Shown piece after piece: positions 17,723-25,896 of a DNA stretch of 64,000 nt. The notes under the pieces are model-generated. The model saw nothing but the letters and a program-made list of their open reading frames with translations, ran no database searches and was not told where the DNA came from. The first letter of the stretch is position 1; every line of letters begins with the position of its first letter. The DNA is from Pararhizobium sp. YC-54 (GTDB taxonomy: Bacteria > Pseudomonadota > Alphaproteobacteria > Rhizobiales > Rhizobiaceae), in the NCBI RefSeq assembly GCF_025847205.1, contig NZ_JAOYTH010000010.1, positions 186,001 through 250,000 of the forward strand, read 5' to 3'. Position numbers and translations under genes: made by a program.

Positions 17723-18661
17723 ATGAAGATCATGAAAAACAAAGTCATCATCACCTGCGCCGTCACCGGTTCTGTCCATACGCCGTCGATGAGCCCCTAT
17801 CTGCCGGTAACGCCGGATCAGATCGCCGAACAGGCGATCGCCGCAGCCGAGGCCGGCGCGTCGATCCTGCATCTGCATGCCCGCAATCCTGCCGACGGGC
17901 GGCCGACCGCAGACCCGGCAGTTTTCATGCAGTTTCTGCCGCGCATCAAGCAGGCAACCGATGCCGTCATCAACATCTCCACCGGCGGCAGTTCGCTGAT
18001 GACGCTGGACGATCGGCTGGCAGCATCGCTTCAGGCGCAGCCGGAAATGTGCTCGCTCAACATGGGCTCGATGAATTTCGGCATTTTCCCGCTGGCAAAG
18101 CCTGGCATGGAATGGCAGCACGAATGGGAGCCGCAGCTTCTGGAGGCGACGCGCGGCACGATCTTCAAGAACACGTTTGCGGATATTGAGGGTATCCTGA
18201 AACGGCTGGGCGAGGGGTGCGGCACCCGCTTCGAGTTCGAATGCTACGACGTCGGCCATCTCTATTCGCTGAAGCATTTTTATGATCGCGGCCTGGTGAA
18301 AGGGCCGCTGTTCATCCAGTTCGTGCTCGGCATTCTCGGCGGCATCGGCGCCGATCCGGATAATCTCAGCCACATGAAACGCATTGCCGACAAGCTGTTT
18401 GGAGACGACTATCGCTTCTCGGTTCTCGCTGCCGGCCGTCAGCAAATGCAGCTGATCACCATGGGGGCTGCAATGGGCGGCAATGTGCGGGTCGGACTGG
18501 AAGACAGCCTTTATCTTGGGCGCGGGGAACTTGCCAAATCCAATGCCGACCAGGTGAGCCGCATTCGCACCATTCTCGAAGCCCTGTCGCTGGAGGTTGC
18601 GACGCCCGACGAGGCACGCACGATGCTGGCGCTCAAGGGTGGCGACCGGGTGAGTTTCTGA
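17723..18661 (+). CDS. Beta-keto acid cleavage enzyme (BKACE, formerly DUF849)
   Basis: The 312-residue TIM-barrel protein carries the zinc-binding pair HLHAR (H50 and H52), the N-terminal VIITCAVTGSVHTPSMSPYL and the C-terminal barrel segment VRVGLEDSLYLGRGELAKSN with the zinc Glu. Known members condense a beta-keto acid with acetyl-CoA to give acetoacetate and a new acyl-CoA. 3-keto-5-aminohexanoate cleavage in lysine fermentation is the prototype. The start directly follows the aminotransferase stop, and a second ATG nine bases on is equally plausible. The next gene overlaps by one base (TGATG). The specific keto acid is not readable from sequence. Confidence 0.93.
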   Translation: MKIMKNKVIITCAVTGSVHTPSMSPYLPVTPDQIAEQAIAAAEAGASILHLHARNPADGRPTADPAVFMQFLPRIKQATDAVINISTGGSSLMTLDDRLAASLQAQPEMCSLNMGSMNFGIFPLAKPGMEWQHEWEPQLLEATRGTIFKNTFADIEGILKRLGEGCGTRFEFECYDVGHLYSLKHFYDRGLVKGPLFIQFVLGILGGIGADPDNLSHMKRIADKLFGDDYRFSVLAAGRQQMQLITMGAAMGGNVRVGLEDSLYLGRGELAKSNADQVSRIRTILEALSLEVATPDEARTMLALKGGDRVSF

Positions 18662-19173
18662 TGGTGGACATCTCGAACCAGCCCGTAGAAATTCGTGTCG
18701 CGACATCGCAGGATGTGCATCTCATCCACGCGGGCCTCATGACCATCGCGCGGCATCTCGATGCCGTGGGAAAAGTCACTGCGACGCCGGAAGACCTTCG
18801 CAAACACGGTTTCGGTCCGCAGCCGGCCTTTACCGTTCTCATCGCCGAAATTGGTGGAGAATTTGCCGGCATGTGCCTGTTCTTCCAGAGCTTCTCGACC
18901 TGGCGCGGGCAGAAGGGCGCTTACATCCAGGATATTGCCGTCGAGGAACGCTTTCGCGGCAGCGGGATCGGCGTGGCACTTCTGCGCAACACGGCGGCGC
19001 ATGTCCGGGCCGGGGGAGGCACCTATCTGCGCCTGTCGGTCGAGGCGAAAAACACCTCGGCCCAGCACTTCTATCAGCGGATGGGTCTTTTATGGTCTGA
19101 GGAAGAGCGGATTCATGCAGCCTATGGCGAGGCGTTCGACGCGCTCGCCGGACAGCACGAGAGCGGGGTTTGA
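18661..19173 (+). CDS. GNAT-family N-acetyltransferase
   Basis: The 170-residue protein shows the GNAT core. The acetyl-CoA loop lies in IAVEERFRGSGIGVALLRNTAAHV (Q/RxxGxG/A pattern), and motif B includes LSVEAKNTSAQHFYQRMG. The N-terminal region VEIRVATSQDVHLIHAGLMT is typical of small-amine or polyamine acetyltransferases. It shares one base with the BKACE gene. Its position between an acyl-CoA-forming enzyme and a deacetylase suggests it modifies an amine intermediate of the same pathway. Confidence 0.87.
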   Translation: MVDISNQPVEIRVATSQDVHLIHAGLMTIARHLDAVGKVTATPEDLRKHGFGPQPAFTVLIAEIGGEFAGMCLFFQSFSTWRGQKGAYIQDIAVEERFRGSGIGVALLRNTAAHVRAGGGTYLRLSVEAKNTSAQHFYQRMGLLWSEEERIHAAYGEAFDALAGQHESGV

Positions 19174-19182
19174 GGGACGAAC

Positions 19183-20202
19183 ATGAAGACGTTCTATGCT
19201 GACGAGCAGAAAAAACACGATCCGAAAATGTTCCTGTCGAGCGGAGCGCCACAGCCCAATCCGGAAAAGCCGGAGCGGATCGAGCGGCTGCTCGCCGGCG
19301 CAAGGGCCGCCGGATCCGAGATCGTACGGCCGCGTGATCATGGCCTGAAGCCGATCGCCGCCATCCATACGCCGGAATATCTCGAGTTCCTGCAGAACAT
19401 CTTTCTGCGCTGGCAGCGGATCGAGGGCGCCTCGGAGGAGGTGATCCCGAACATCCATCCGCTGGCGAGAACCGGGCGTTATCCGGCCTCCGCCGTCGGC
19501 CAGGCCGGATATCACATGGCTGACACGGCTTGCCCGATTTCCGCCGATACCTGGGGCAGCGCCTGCTGGAGCGCCTGGAGTGCCGTCGAGGCCGCCGAAG
19601 CGGTTCTGGCCGGTGCCCGCCATACTTATGCGCTCTGCCGTCCACCGGGCCACCACGCCTTTGCCGATGTCGCCGGCGGGTTCTGTTTCCTCAACAATTC
19701 GGCCATTGCCGCGCAGCATCTGCTGCAGTCGTCAAAACGCGTCGCCATCCTTGATGTCGATCTGCATCACGGCAACGGCACGCAGGGCATTTTCTACGGC
19801 CGCAGCGACGTTTTGACGGTATCGCTGCATGCCGATCCCGTGCGCTTCTATCCGTTCTTCTGGGGCAATGCCGACGAACGCGGCGAAGGCCCGGGGCTCG
19901 GCTACAACTACAATCTGCCGCTGCCGCGCAAGACGGCCGATGCCGGGTTTCTCGAGGCGCTGGAGGTTGCCAACCGCCGCATCGAAGCCTATGCGCCGGA
20001 GGCGCTGGTGGTTGCGCTTGGCCTCGACGCCTTCGAAGGCGATCCGTTCGGCGGACTATCCGTCTCGACGCCGGGCTTTGCCCGGATCGCCGAAGCGATC
20101 AGCAGCCTGGGCCTGCCAACTGTTATCGTCCAGGAAGGCGGCTATCTCTGCGACCAACTCGGCGACAATCTGACGTCGTTCCTGACCGGGTTTGGCCATT
20201 GA
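19183..20202 (+). CDS. Acetylpolyamine amidohydrolase / class II histone-deacetylase-like hydrolase
   Basis: The 339-residue protein has the arginase/deacetylase fold. The tandem His pair is in RPPGHHAFADVAGGFCFLNN, the zinc site in LDVDLHHGNGTQGIFY, and the second zinc Asp in LGLDAFEGDPFGG. Bacterial members of this length deacetylate acetylputrescine, acetylcadaverine or acetylspermidine. It is the last gene of the operon, ten bases after the GNAT gene, which offers the opposite reaction. A short spacer leads to the IS30 element. Confidence 0.92.
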   Translation: MKTFYADEQKKHDPKMFLSSGAPQPNPEKPERIERLLAGARAAGSEIVRPRDHGLKPIAAIHTPEYLEFLQNIFLRWQRIEGASEEVIPNIHPLARTGRYPASAVGQAGYHMADTACPISADTWGSACWSAWSAVEAAEAVLAGARHTYALCRPPGHHAFADVAGGFCFLNNSAIAAQHLLQSSKRVAILDVDLHHGNGTQGIFYGRSDVLTVSLHADPVRFYPFFWGNADERGEGPGLGYNYNLPLPRKTADAGFLEALEVANRRIEAYAPEALVVALGLDAFEGDPFGGLSVSTPGFARIAEAISSLGLPTVIVQEGGYLCDQLGDNLTSFLTGFGH

Positions 20203-20270
20203 CGGCTGGGCCGCCAACGGGCTGGCATGAAAGTTCCATAATATGTCCTATGTGATTTGAACTCGCAGCC

Positions 20271-20386
20271 GGGTGGGTTCAAGGATGAAGTGCGACTTGC
20301 AATAGATAACAACGGTTTATCCTTGCAAGGAACGAGACATGAAACGCACCTACTCGCAGATCGATCTGGATGAACGCCGCAAGATT
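20271..20386 (+). repeat. Direct repeat, copy 1 (IS30 left end)
   Basis: This 116-base segment, from GGGTGGGTTC to the transposase codons ending AAGATT, is repeated at 21148-21263. I see a single mismatch, A at 20289 against C at 21166. Confidence 0.85.
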
Positions 20387-21250
20387 GCCCGCTGGCGCAC
20401 GGCTGGGATCAGCGTTGACGTGATCGCCGAGAAACTGCACCGACATCGCTCAACCATTTTCCGTGAGCTGCGCCGCAATGTGTTCGAGGATCGTGAGATG
20501 CCGGACCTCAACGGTTACTACTGCGTGATGGCCAATGACATGGCGCGAGAACGGCGTGCCAAGCTGCGCAAACTTGCCCGGTTCTCTGTTCTGCGCCAAT
20601 CGGTGATCGAGCGCATCCTGCATGGCTGGTCGCCACAACAGATCGCTGGCCGATTGCAGCTTGAGCGCCATCCGATCTCTGTCAGCCATGAGACGATCTA
20701 CAAGTTCGCCTATTCCTCGGACGGCCAAGCGATCAAGCTATGGCGACATCTGCCGGAGCACCGCGCCAGGCGCCGGCCACGGCACGCCAGACGCCGCCAT
20801 GGTCGGCGGTTCACCCCGGACGTCAACATTCTCTACCGGCCCGACGCCGTTGCCGAGCGCAAGCAGTTCGGGCACTGGGAATGCGACCTCATCCAGTTTC
20901 GCAAGAAGTTCGGAAAAGCCAACGTGACGTCGCTGGTCGAACGGGTCAGCCGGTTTGCCGTCTTCCTGCGCAACAATGACCGGCAATCGAGACCGGTGAT
21001 GGACGGGCTGATCCAGGTCCTTCAGTCTCTACCCCACCTCGCCCGCCGCTCGATCACCTTCGACCGTGGCACCGAATTCACCGACTGGCCCTACCTGCAG
21101 GCGAGCATCGGAGCGCAAACATGGTTCTGCGATCCACAATCCCCGTGGGGTGGGTTCAAGGATGACGTGCGACTTGCAATAGATAACAACGGTTTATCCT
21201 TGCAAGGAACGAGACATGAAACGCACCTACTCGCAGATCGATCTGGATGA
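20339..21250 (+). pseudogene. IS30-family transposase, truncated before the catalytic Glu
   Basis: The N-terminal helix-turn-helix (TYSQIDLDERRKIARWRTAG...VIAEKLHRHRSTIFRELRRN) and the DDE core with GHWECDLIQF (first Asp) and ITFDRGTEFTDWP (second Asp) are intact. After WFCDPQSPW the usual QKGTVEN segment with the catalytic Glu is replaced by translation of the repeated left end (from about 21148). The frame then runs on to a stop at 21250, giving 303 residues where full-length members are longer. The protein should be catalytically dead. Confidence 0.85.
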
Positions 21251-21263
21251 ACGCCGCAAGATT
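21148..21263 (+). repeat. Direct repeat, copy 2 (IS30 left end)
   Basis: This is the second copy of the IS30 left end. It starts in the middle of the transposase gene and ends at the junction with AT-rich DNA. It includes a second transposase start codon at 21216 that leads nowhere. Confidence 0.85.
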
Positions 21264-21264
21264 A

Positions 21265-21413
21265 ATCATATTACAGTCTGAGTTCTTATGCATAATTTAC
21301 ATACCATAGACTGATATAATGACTCAAATAATCATATTGCAGTCTGAATAATATCCATTGATAATCAGCCTGCATACTGATACTTATCGTCATAAGATCA
21401 GCTTGCAACCTGA
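21265..21413 (+). promoter_or_regulatory. Five-box array with exact 33-bp spacing upstream of the XRE/Fic pair
   Basis: Four clear 17-base boxes follow the pattern ATCAnnnTRCAnnCTGA: 21265 (ATCATATTACAGTCTGA), 21331 (ATCATATTGCAGTCTGA), 21364 (ATCAGCCTGCATACTGA) and 21397 (ATCAGCTTGCAACCTGA). A degenerate fifth lies at 21298 (TACATACCATAGACTGA). Starts are 33 bases apart throughout, about three helical turns, so all boxes face one side of the DNA. The core TCAG-TGCA-CTGA is near-palindromic. The last box ends nine bases before the start codon at 21423 and would cover the ribosome-binding site. The likely reader is the adjacent XRE protein. The region is much more AT-rich than its surroundings. 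Confidence 0.7.
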
Positions 21414-21422
21414 GACAAATGG

Positions 21423-21884
21423 ATGAAAAGCGACAGTCGAAAAAGGGGGCGCCTGCGCCTCGATGAAAGACTTCGGGCGCTCCAACCGATTGACCGGTTC
21501 AAAGCGCCGCCGAAAGGATGGGTGCGCGCACTACGCGACGCGCTCGGGATGACGGGCGCTCAGCTCGGCACACGCATTGGCGTACGACCTCAAACTGTCG
21601 AAGCCATCGAGAAGTCGGAAGCGGCAGGCACGATCCAACTTAAAACCTTACGTCGCGCAGCTGAGGCGTTGGATTGCACGCTCGTCTACGCCCTTGTTCC
21701 AAACAGTTCACTTGAGACTGTCATCGAAACGCGTGCGAGGAAAATCGCAACGCGCGAGCTTCAGGGCGTCGCGCATACAATGCGGCTCGAAGCTCAAGGC
21801 ACAGATGATGCGGATTTTGAATCTCGCGTCCAGGCATACATTCGCGACAAACTCTCTGAGCGTGACCTCTGGAACGAGACATGA
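21423..21884 (+). CDS. Mobile mystery protein A (XRE-type helix-turn-helix protein)
   Basis: The 153-residue protein has a helix-turn-helix at about residues 35-80 (WVRALRDALGMTGAQLGTRIGVRPQTVEAIEKSE). A helical C-terminal half follows (RARKIATRELQGVAHTMRLEAQ). Together with the Fic protein that overlaps it by four bases, it matches the mobile mystery A/B pair, an accessory gene pair often seen on mobile DNA. By analogy with Fic toxin-antitoxin pairs it may act as repressor and perhaps as a neutralising partner. The phased boxes directly upstream are its likely binding sites. The function of the pair has not been established as far as I know. Confidence 0.85.
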   Translation: MKSDSRKRGRLRLDERLRALQPIDRFKAPPKGWVRALRDALGMTGAQLGTRIGVRPQTVEAIEKSEAAGTIQLKTLRRAAEALDCTLVYALVPNSSLETVIETRARKIATRELQGVAHTMRLEAQGTDDADFESRVQAYIRDKLSERDLWNET

Positions 21885-22477
21885 CGGACCTGCTTCAGGA
21901 GCCTGAGGACGCAACACCCCTTGAACCGCATGAGCGAGAGGGACTGCTGCAGACATGGATCACGCACCGCCGCGATCTCAACGAGGCGGAGCAGGAAAAC
22001 ATCGTCGAAGGTGCGGCCTGGTCGCGTGGTCGTCGGCGTGTCTCGCTTGAGCGAATGCTCAGCGAGGACTTCATGCGAACGCTGCACAAGCGGATGTTTG
22101 GCGACGTCTGGGAATGGGCCGGCACCTTCCGAACGACGGAGCGCAACATCGGCGTCCAAGCCTACCGCATCGGAGTGGAACTCGCGAGCCTGTTAAGCGA
22201 CGTCCGCTATTGGGTCGAACATGAGACATTTCCGCAGGATGAAATTGCGGTCAGGTTCCACCATCGCCTGGTCGCGATCCACCCATTTCCAAACGGAAAT
22301 GGCCGTCACGCTCGCTTGGCGGCCGATCTCCTGATCGAACGCCTTGGCGGCGAGCGTTTCAGTTGGGGCGGCGGAACTCTGGCCGATGTCGATGAACTGC
22401 GCACTCGTTATGTCGCGGCCCTTCGTGCAGCAGACAATCATGATATTGCGCCGCTGCTGGAATTCGCGCGCACCTGA
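21881..22477 (+). CDS. Mobile mystery protein B (Fic/Doc-fold protein)
   Basis: The 198-residue protein has a Fic core with motif HPFPNGNGRHAR at residues 134-145. The acidic residue of the standard HxFx(D/E)GNGR motif is Asn here, which is usual for this subfamily but could change metal binding or the transferred group. Near the N-terminus, residues 39-44 (ENIVEG) resemble the inhibitory (S/T)xxxE(G/N) motif of Fic enzymes, with Glu instead of Ser/Thr. The ATG overlaps the XRE stop. Fic proteins usually attach AMP or another phosphate-linked group to a target. The target here is unknown. Confidence 0.87.
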   Translation: MTDLLQEPEDATPLEPHEREGLLQTWITHRRDLNEAEQENIVEGAAWSRGRRRVSLERMLSEDFMRTLHKRMFGDVWEWAGTFRTTERNIGVQAYRIGVELASLLSDVRYWVEHETFPQDEIAVRFHHRLVAIHPFPNGNGRHARLAADLLIERLGGERFSWGGGTLADVDELRTRYVAALRAADNHDIAPLLEFART

Positions 22478-22635
22478 GAGACGCGGCCCCTGTGCGCATC
22501 GTTCGCCTTGATGGGAATCGAACCGTCGGCCCAAGACCGAAGAAGGGTTTATTACTCCCGAGCAATGACCGAACGCTTACCTTGCGGCATGGTGACAGGT
22601 GGGGCGGTCATCATGTTGCAATCATAGATGGATGG

Positions 22636-22665
22636 CCCGGGCAGAAAATTTTGAATCCGCCCGGG
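22636..22665. terminator. Candidate hairpin between convergent genes
   Basis: Arms CCCGGGC (22636-22642) and GCCCGGG (22659-22665) enclose a 16-base loop rich in A and T. It lies between the ends of the Fic gene and the sugar-binding protein gene and could act in both directions. No clear U-tract follows. The remaining sequence of this 243-base gap holds no supportable gene. Confidence 0.35.
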
Positions 22666-22720
22666 GATGCTGACGCTAAGGTCATTCAATTGAAGCCGCA
22701 TACGCTTGTATTGGAGGGGC

Positions 22721-23845
22721 CTATTTTCCTCCCCACGCCGCAGGATAGGCTGGGAGAGTTTCGCAGCCACACATGGCATGGTGCAGAGGTGGCATCTTAT
22801 CGTTGACATACGTATCGAGTGATTCCGCTGTGATCGCGGGCTGCGGCAGCACCCATTCCGGCCCCGGAATAGACTCACCCTTTAATATCTTAACTGCAGC
22901 GATGATCGGGGTGCGCCATTGGTACGTCGGATAGGTTGGGGCAGTCGCTTTCAGACCGTCCGTTTTCCACTTCTGCAAGAAGTCCTGTTGATCCTCTCCC
23001 GTAATAACTGGCACCGGTATTCCGGCATCTTCGAACGCCTCGATCGCCGCCACGGCCGTCGCTCCCGCATCCATCCAGATTGCGTCTATGTTGCCGCGCT
23101 GCAGATAGTCCTCGACGATCGACTTCGTTTTGGCATTGTCGCCCTCGGTGAATTCTTGCCCGAGAATTTTCAGCCCCTTTTCATCGAAGATGCGTTTGGC
23201 CGCAGATGCCCGGGTTTCGAGGACGTCAACGCCGGGAACAATGCGAAGCATCAGGACGTTCGCGCCCGCCGGGACATTGTTGGCGACAAATTCTCCGGCC
23301 TGAATGCCAAAGCCATAGCCGCCGACCGGATGGATAAAGCTGATCGGGCATTTCGTCTGGACACCGCGGTCAAAGACGACGACGGGCAGAGCGGCGCACG
23401 CTTTCTCGACAGCCGGCGTCAGAGCCGCCGTGGTGTTCGGCGAGACGATCAGGATCGAGCATTTTCCGCCGGCGATCAGGTCGTCGATGTCGGCGATCTG
23501 CTTGTCGTCCGATCCTTCCGCATCGACGTGGATCAGTTCTTTAATCTCCGGGTGGAGTTTCACCTCCGCCTGCATGTTGGTCCAGCCCGTCACGCGCCAG
23601 GCGTTATTGACACCGGCATTCGAGAAGCAGATCGTGTACGGTCCGTCCTTCTTGTATTTCGCGGTGTCGACCATTGAATCGCCGTAGTACTGAACCCAGG
23701 GCTCGCCTTCGGGGCCGTTCGCTTTGGCTGTGAGTTGGTCGCGCTGCTTGGCGAACTCGGCAGGATCGTCAAAGTTCAGTTGTTGGGCTTGTGCTGTGTG
23801 CGCAAGCAGAGCAATTGCCATCGTGGTCGTCAGAAATCTTCTCAT
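22721..23845 (-). CDS. Sugar ABC substrate-binding protein, ribose/LacI-like fold
   Basis: This is the periplasmic receptor for the ribose-type (CUT2) importer. The protein (about 374 aa) has a signal peptide RRFLTTTMAIALLAHTAQAQ. Two-lobed type I binding segments follow, such as YTICFSNAGVNNAWRVTGW, IDDLIAGGKCSILIVSPNTT and the hinge-side VPVVIFD-like VVVFDRGVQTKCP. I chose the ATG at 23845 because GGGAGAG lies upstream. The frame is open to 23893 without a good site. It is the last gene of the operon, 66 bases after the second permease. The ligand is probably a monosaccharide or polyol that the two upstream epimerases convert. Confidence 0.9.
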   Translation of the reverse strand: MRRFLTTTMAIALLAHTAQAQQLNFDDPAEFAKQRDQLTAKANGPEGEPWVQYYGDSMVDTAKYKKDGPYTICFSNAGVNNAWRVTGWTNMQAEVKLHPEIKELIHVDAEGSDDKQIADIDDLIAGGKCSILIVSPNTTAALTPAVEKACAALPVVVFDRGVQTKCPISFIHPVGGYGFGIQAGEFVANNVPAGANVLMLRIVPGVDVLETRASAAKRIFDEKGLKILGQEFTEGDNAKTKSIVEDYLQRGNIDAIWMDAGATAVAAIEAFEDAGIPVPVITGEDQQDFLQKWKTDGLKATAPTYPTYQWRTPIIAAVKILKGESIPGPEWVLPQPAITAESLDTYVNDKMPPLHHAMCGCETLPAYPAAWGGK

Positions 23846-23911
23846 TTCTTTCTCTCTCCCAAAAGTTAGATACTCGTCCTTCCCGCCGGCCATCGAAGGC
23901 CGGCGAAACCG

Positions 23912-24913
23912 TCAGCGTCCTCCGGCGCGGTTGCGGCGGTAGGTCGCCAGCACAACCGCGACAATCAAGATCAGCCCCTGCACCACGTCGCGGGTGGGCT
24001 TCGGCAGGCCAATGAAATTGAGCAGGGTAAAAATCGCGGCCAGCGTCAACGCGCCGGCAATCGACGCTGGTACAGATCCGCGCCCGCCGAGCAGCTGCGC
24101 GCCGCCGATGACCGTCGCGGTGATTGCCTGCAATTCGTAGCCGGTGCCCACATCGGTGGAGACCCCGGCAAAACCGCCCAACAAAATACCCGCGGTCACC
24201 CCGCTCAGCGATGATATGACGAAGGCGAAAATCCGGATGCGCTCGACCGGAACGCCCGACATTTGCGCAGCGCGTGGATTGTCACCGATGGCATGCAAAA
24301 GCCGTCCGAGATTGGTGCGGTGCATGAGCCAGAAAAGCGCGATGCCCACCACGACGAGCACGATCAGTGCCACCGGGAGGAACTGGATCAGCGGCATACC
24401 CTTGATGTTGTAGCGGCCGAAGAAGCGGAACGTGTCAGGCAGGTAGCCGCGCGGCGAACCGCTCGACCACATAAAGGCTGCGCCATTCAGCGTGATCATC
24501 ATGCCGAGAGTAGCAATCAGCGATGGAACCCGGAGGTAGCTGACCACGAGGCCGTTGATCAGGCCAACCGCCGCGCCGATAGCAAACATGACAAGGATCA
24601 CCCACCACGTTGCGTCGTCATTGTTGTCGAGCAGCATCGAAGAGCCGACGACGGTCAGCGTTATCACCGACCCTACGGACAGATCGAACCCACCTGAAAC
24701 GATGACGTAAATTTGGCCGGCCGCCAGGATTGCCAGAGGGGCCGCCCGCTTCAAAAAATTCAAGTAGCCCGGTGGCTCCAGGAAATTCGGATTTGACAGC
24801 GCTATTGCGCAGAGCAAGGCTGCGAGCACGAAATAGACCGGATTGACCTGCGGCAGCCGGCGCTTGCCCGGAAAAAGACTTGCCTCGGTCATCTCTACGG
24901 TTTTCTCGGTCAT
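23912..24913 (-). CDS. Ribose-type ABC permease (RbsC family)
   Basis: The protein (333 aa) has eight to ten membrane helices. The family segments include GQIYVIVSGGFDLSVGSVIT, VPSLIATLGMMITLNGAAFM and the ATPase-contact loop NLGRLLHAIGDNPRAAQMSG. The ATG at 24913 overlaps the stop of the preceding permease gene (ATGA). A longer open frame exists upstream but lies inside that gene. Two different RbsC-type permeases in one operon imply a heterodimeric channel. Confidence 0.92.
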   Translation of the reverse strand: MTEKTVEMTEASLFPGKRRLPQVNPVYFVLAALLCAIALSNPNFLEPPGYLNFLKRAAPLAILAAGQIYVIVSGGFDLSVGSVITLTVVGSSMLLDNNDDATWWVILVMFAIGAAVGLINGLVVSYLRVPSLIATLGMMITLNGAAFMWSSGSPRGYLPDTFRFFGRYNIKGMPLIQFLPVALIVLVVVGIALFWLMHRTNLGRLLHAIGDNPRAAQMSGVPVERIRIFAFVISSLSGVTAGILLGGFAGVSTDVGTGYELQAITATVIGGAQLLGGRGSVPASIAGALTLAAIFTLLNFIGLPKPTRDVVQGLILIVAVVLATYRRNRAGGR

Positions 24914-25896
24914 GCGACCATCCTTTTCGAGCGCACTGCGTAGAAGGCAACGGCTGCAACGATGATGATGCCGCGCATGACCTGCTTGGCAAAGGCGTCG
25001 ATGCCGGCGAGATTGAAGATGGAATCGATCAGCGAGAAAATGACGACACCGGCCGTCGTTCCCCAAATGCCGCCTCTGCCGCCCGACAGCACCGTGCCGC
25101 CAATGACGACCACTGCAATCGACTCGAGATCGTAGGCACCTTCAGAGCCGATCCACGGAGACCCCGACTTCAGCCGGCTGGCGAGATAGAGCCCGGCAAG
25201 GGCAGCGCAAAGACTGCAGATGATATGTGCCGCGACAACCACGCGTGCAGTCTTAATACCTGCAGCGCGGGCCGTATCCCGATTGCCGCCGACAGAATAG
25301 ATGTTCGAGCCGAAGCGGGTGAACCGCAGGAGCAGCCAGGCAAGCAAAACCAGCGCGATCAGCACCAGCAGGCTGAAAGGCAGCCCGGACACCTCTCCGT
25401 AGGCGAAGAACTGAAACTCGCTCGGCACTCTGCCGGAGAAACTCGTGTAGAAGGAGGCTAAGCATCCTTGGATAACCAGCGACATGCCCAGCGTGGCGAT
25501 TAGCGGATTGACTTCAAGCTTGGTAATCAAAAGACCATTCAACGTTCCGACCACAACACCGAGCGTCATCGAGGCAAGAATGGCAGGAATAATCATCGAC
25601 GGCTCCCCATTCATAATCACCGAGGCGAGTACTGCTGAGGCGGAAATGAGGTGAGCGACGGACAGGTCGATGGAGGCGACAAGAATTGCGAAGGTCTGTC
25701 CGGCTGCGGTCATGCCCAGTGCGATCGACCGGTTCAGGATCGATATCGCCGCCTCAGGCGTCAGAAAGCGCGTTAATCCAAGCGAAAGTGCAGTGACGGC
25801 GTAGATCATAATGGCGGCCGCGAGAAGAAAAGCCGGCGCTTGTCGCTCCATTCTTTCTCTGGCAAACGGTCGAGCTAAATTGGCCAAACTGATCAT
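24910..25896 (-). CDS. Ribose-type ABC permease (RbsC family)
   Basis: This is the partner permease (328 aa). It has the segments GQTFAILVASIDLSVAHLIS, NPLIATLGMSLVIQG and FGSNIYSVGGNRDTARAAGIKTARV. It overlaps both neighbours by four bases (the ATPase stop upstream and the second permease start downstream), so translation of the three is coupled. Confidence 0.92.
   Translation of the reverse strand: MISLANLARPFARERMERQAPAFLLAAAIMIYAVTALSLGLTRFLTPEAAISILNRSIALGMTAAGQTFAILVASIDLSVAHLISASAVLASVIMNGEPSMIIPAILASMTLGVVVGTLNGLLITKLEVNPLIATLGMSLVIQGCLASFYTSFSGRVPSEFQFFAYGEVSGLPFSLLVLIALVLLAWLLLRFTRFGSNIYSVGGNRDTARAAGIKTARVVVAAHIICSLCAALAGLYLASRLKSGSPWIGSEGAYDLESIAVVVIGGTVLSGGRGGIWGTTAGVVIFSLIDSIFNLAGIDAFAKQVMRGIIIVAAVAFYAVRSKRMVA

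Larger units (their letters stand above)
20271..21263 (+). mobile_element. Degenerate IS30-family element with tandem partial left end
   Basis: The element contains one transposase gene cut near its end. The left 116 bases (20271-20386) reappear in direct orientation at 21148-21263. The copy begins exactly where the transposase homology stops, as if a second element had joined inside the first and was then itself truncated. No intact right end was found. After 21263 the sequence switches abruptly to AT-rich DNA. Confidence 0.75.

Noticed and set aside
21265..21413. The 33-bp array as a CRISPR
   Set aside because: Only 17 of 33 bases are shared, the repeats vary and are near-palindromic, and no cas genes are present. 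A protein-binding array fits better.
22495..22565. Minus-strand GGTTCGATTCCC string resembling the 3' end of a tRNA
   Set aside because: The T-stem has mismatches and the rest of the cloverleaf cannot be drawn. It is not strong enough to call a tRNA or attachment site.
22492..22806. Plus-strand open frame between the Fic gene and the sugar-binding protein gene
   Set aside because: It overlaps the end of the binding-protein gene on the other strand and shows no motif or start site.
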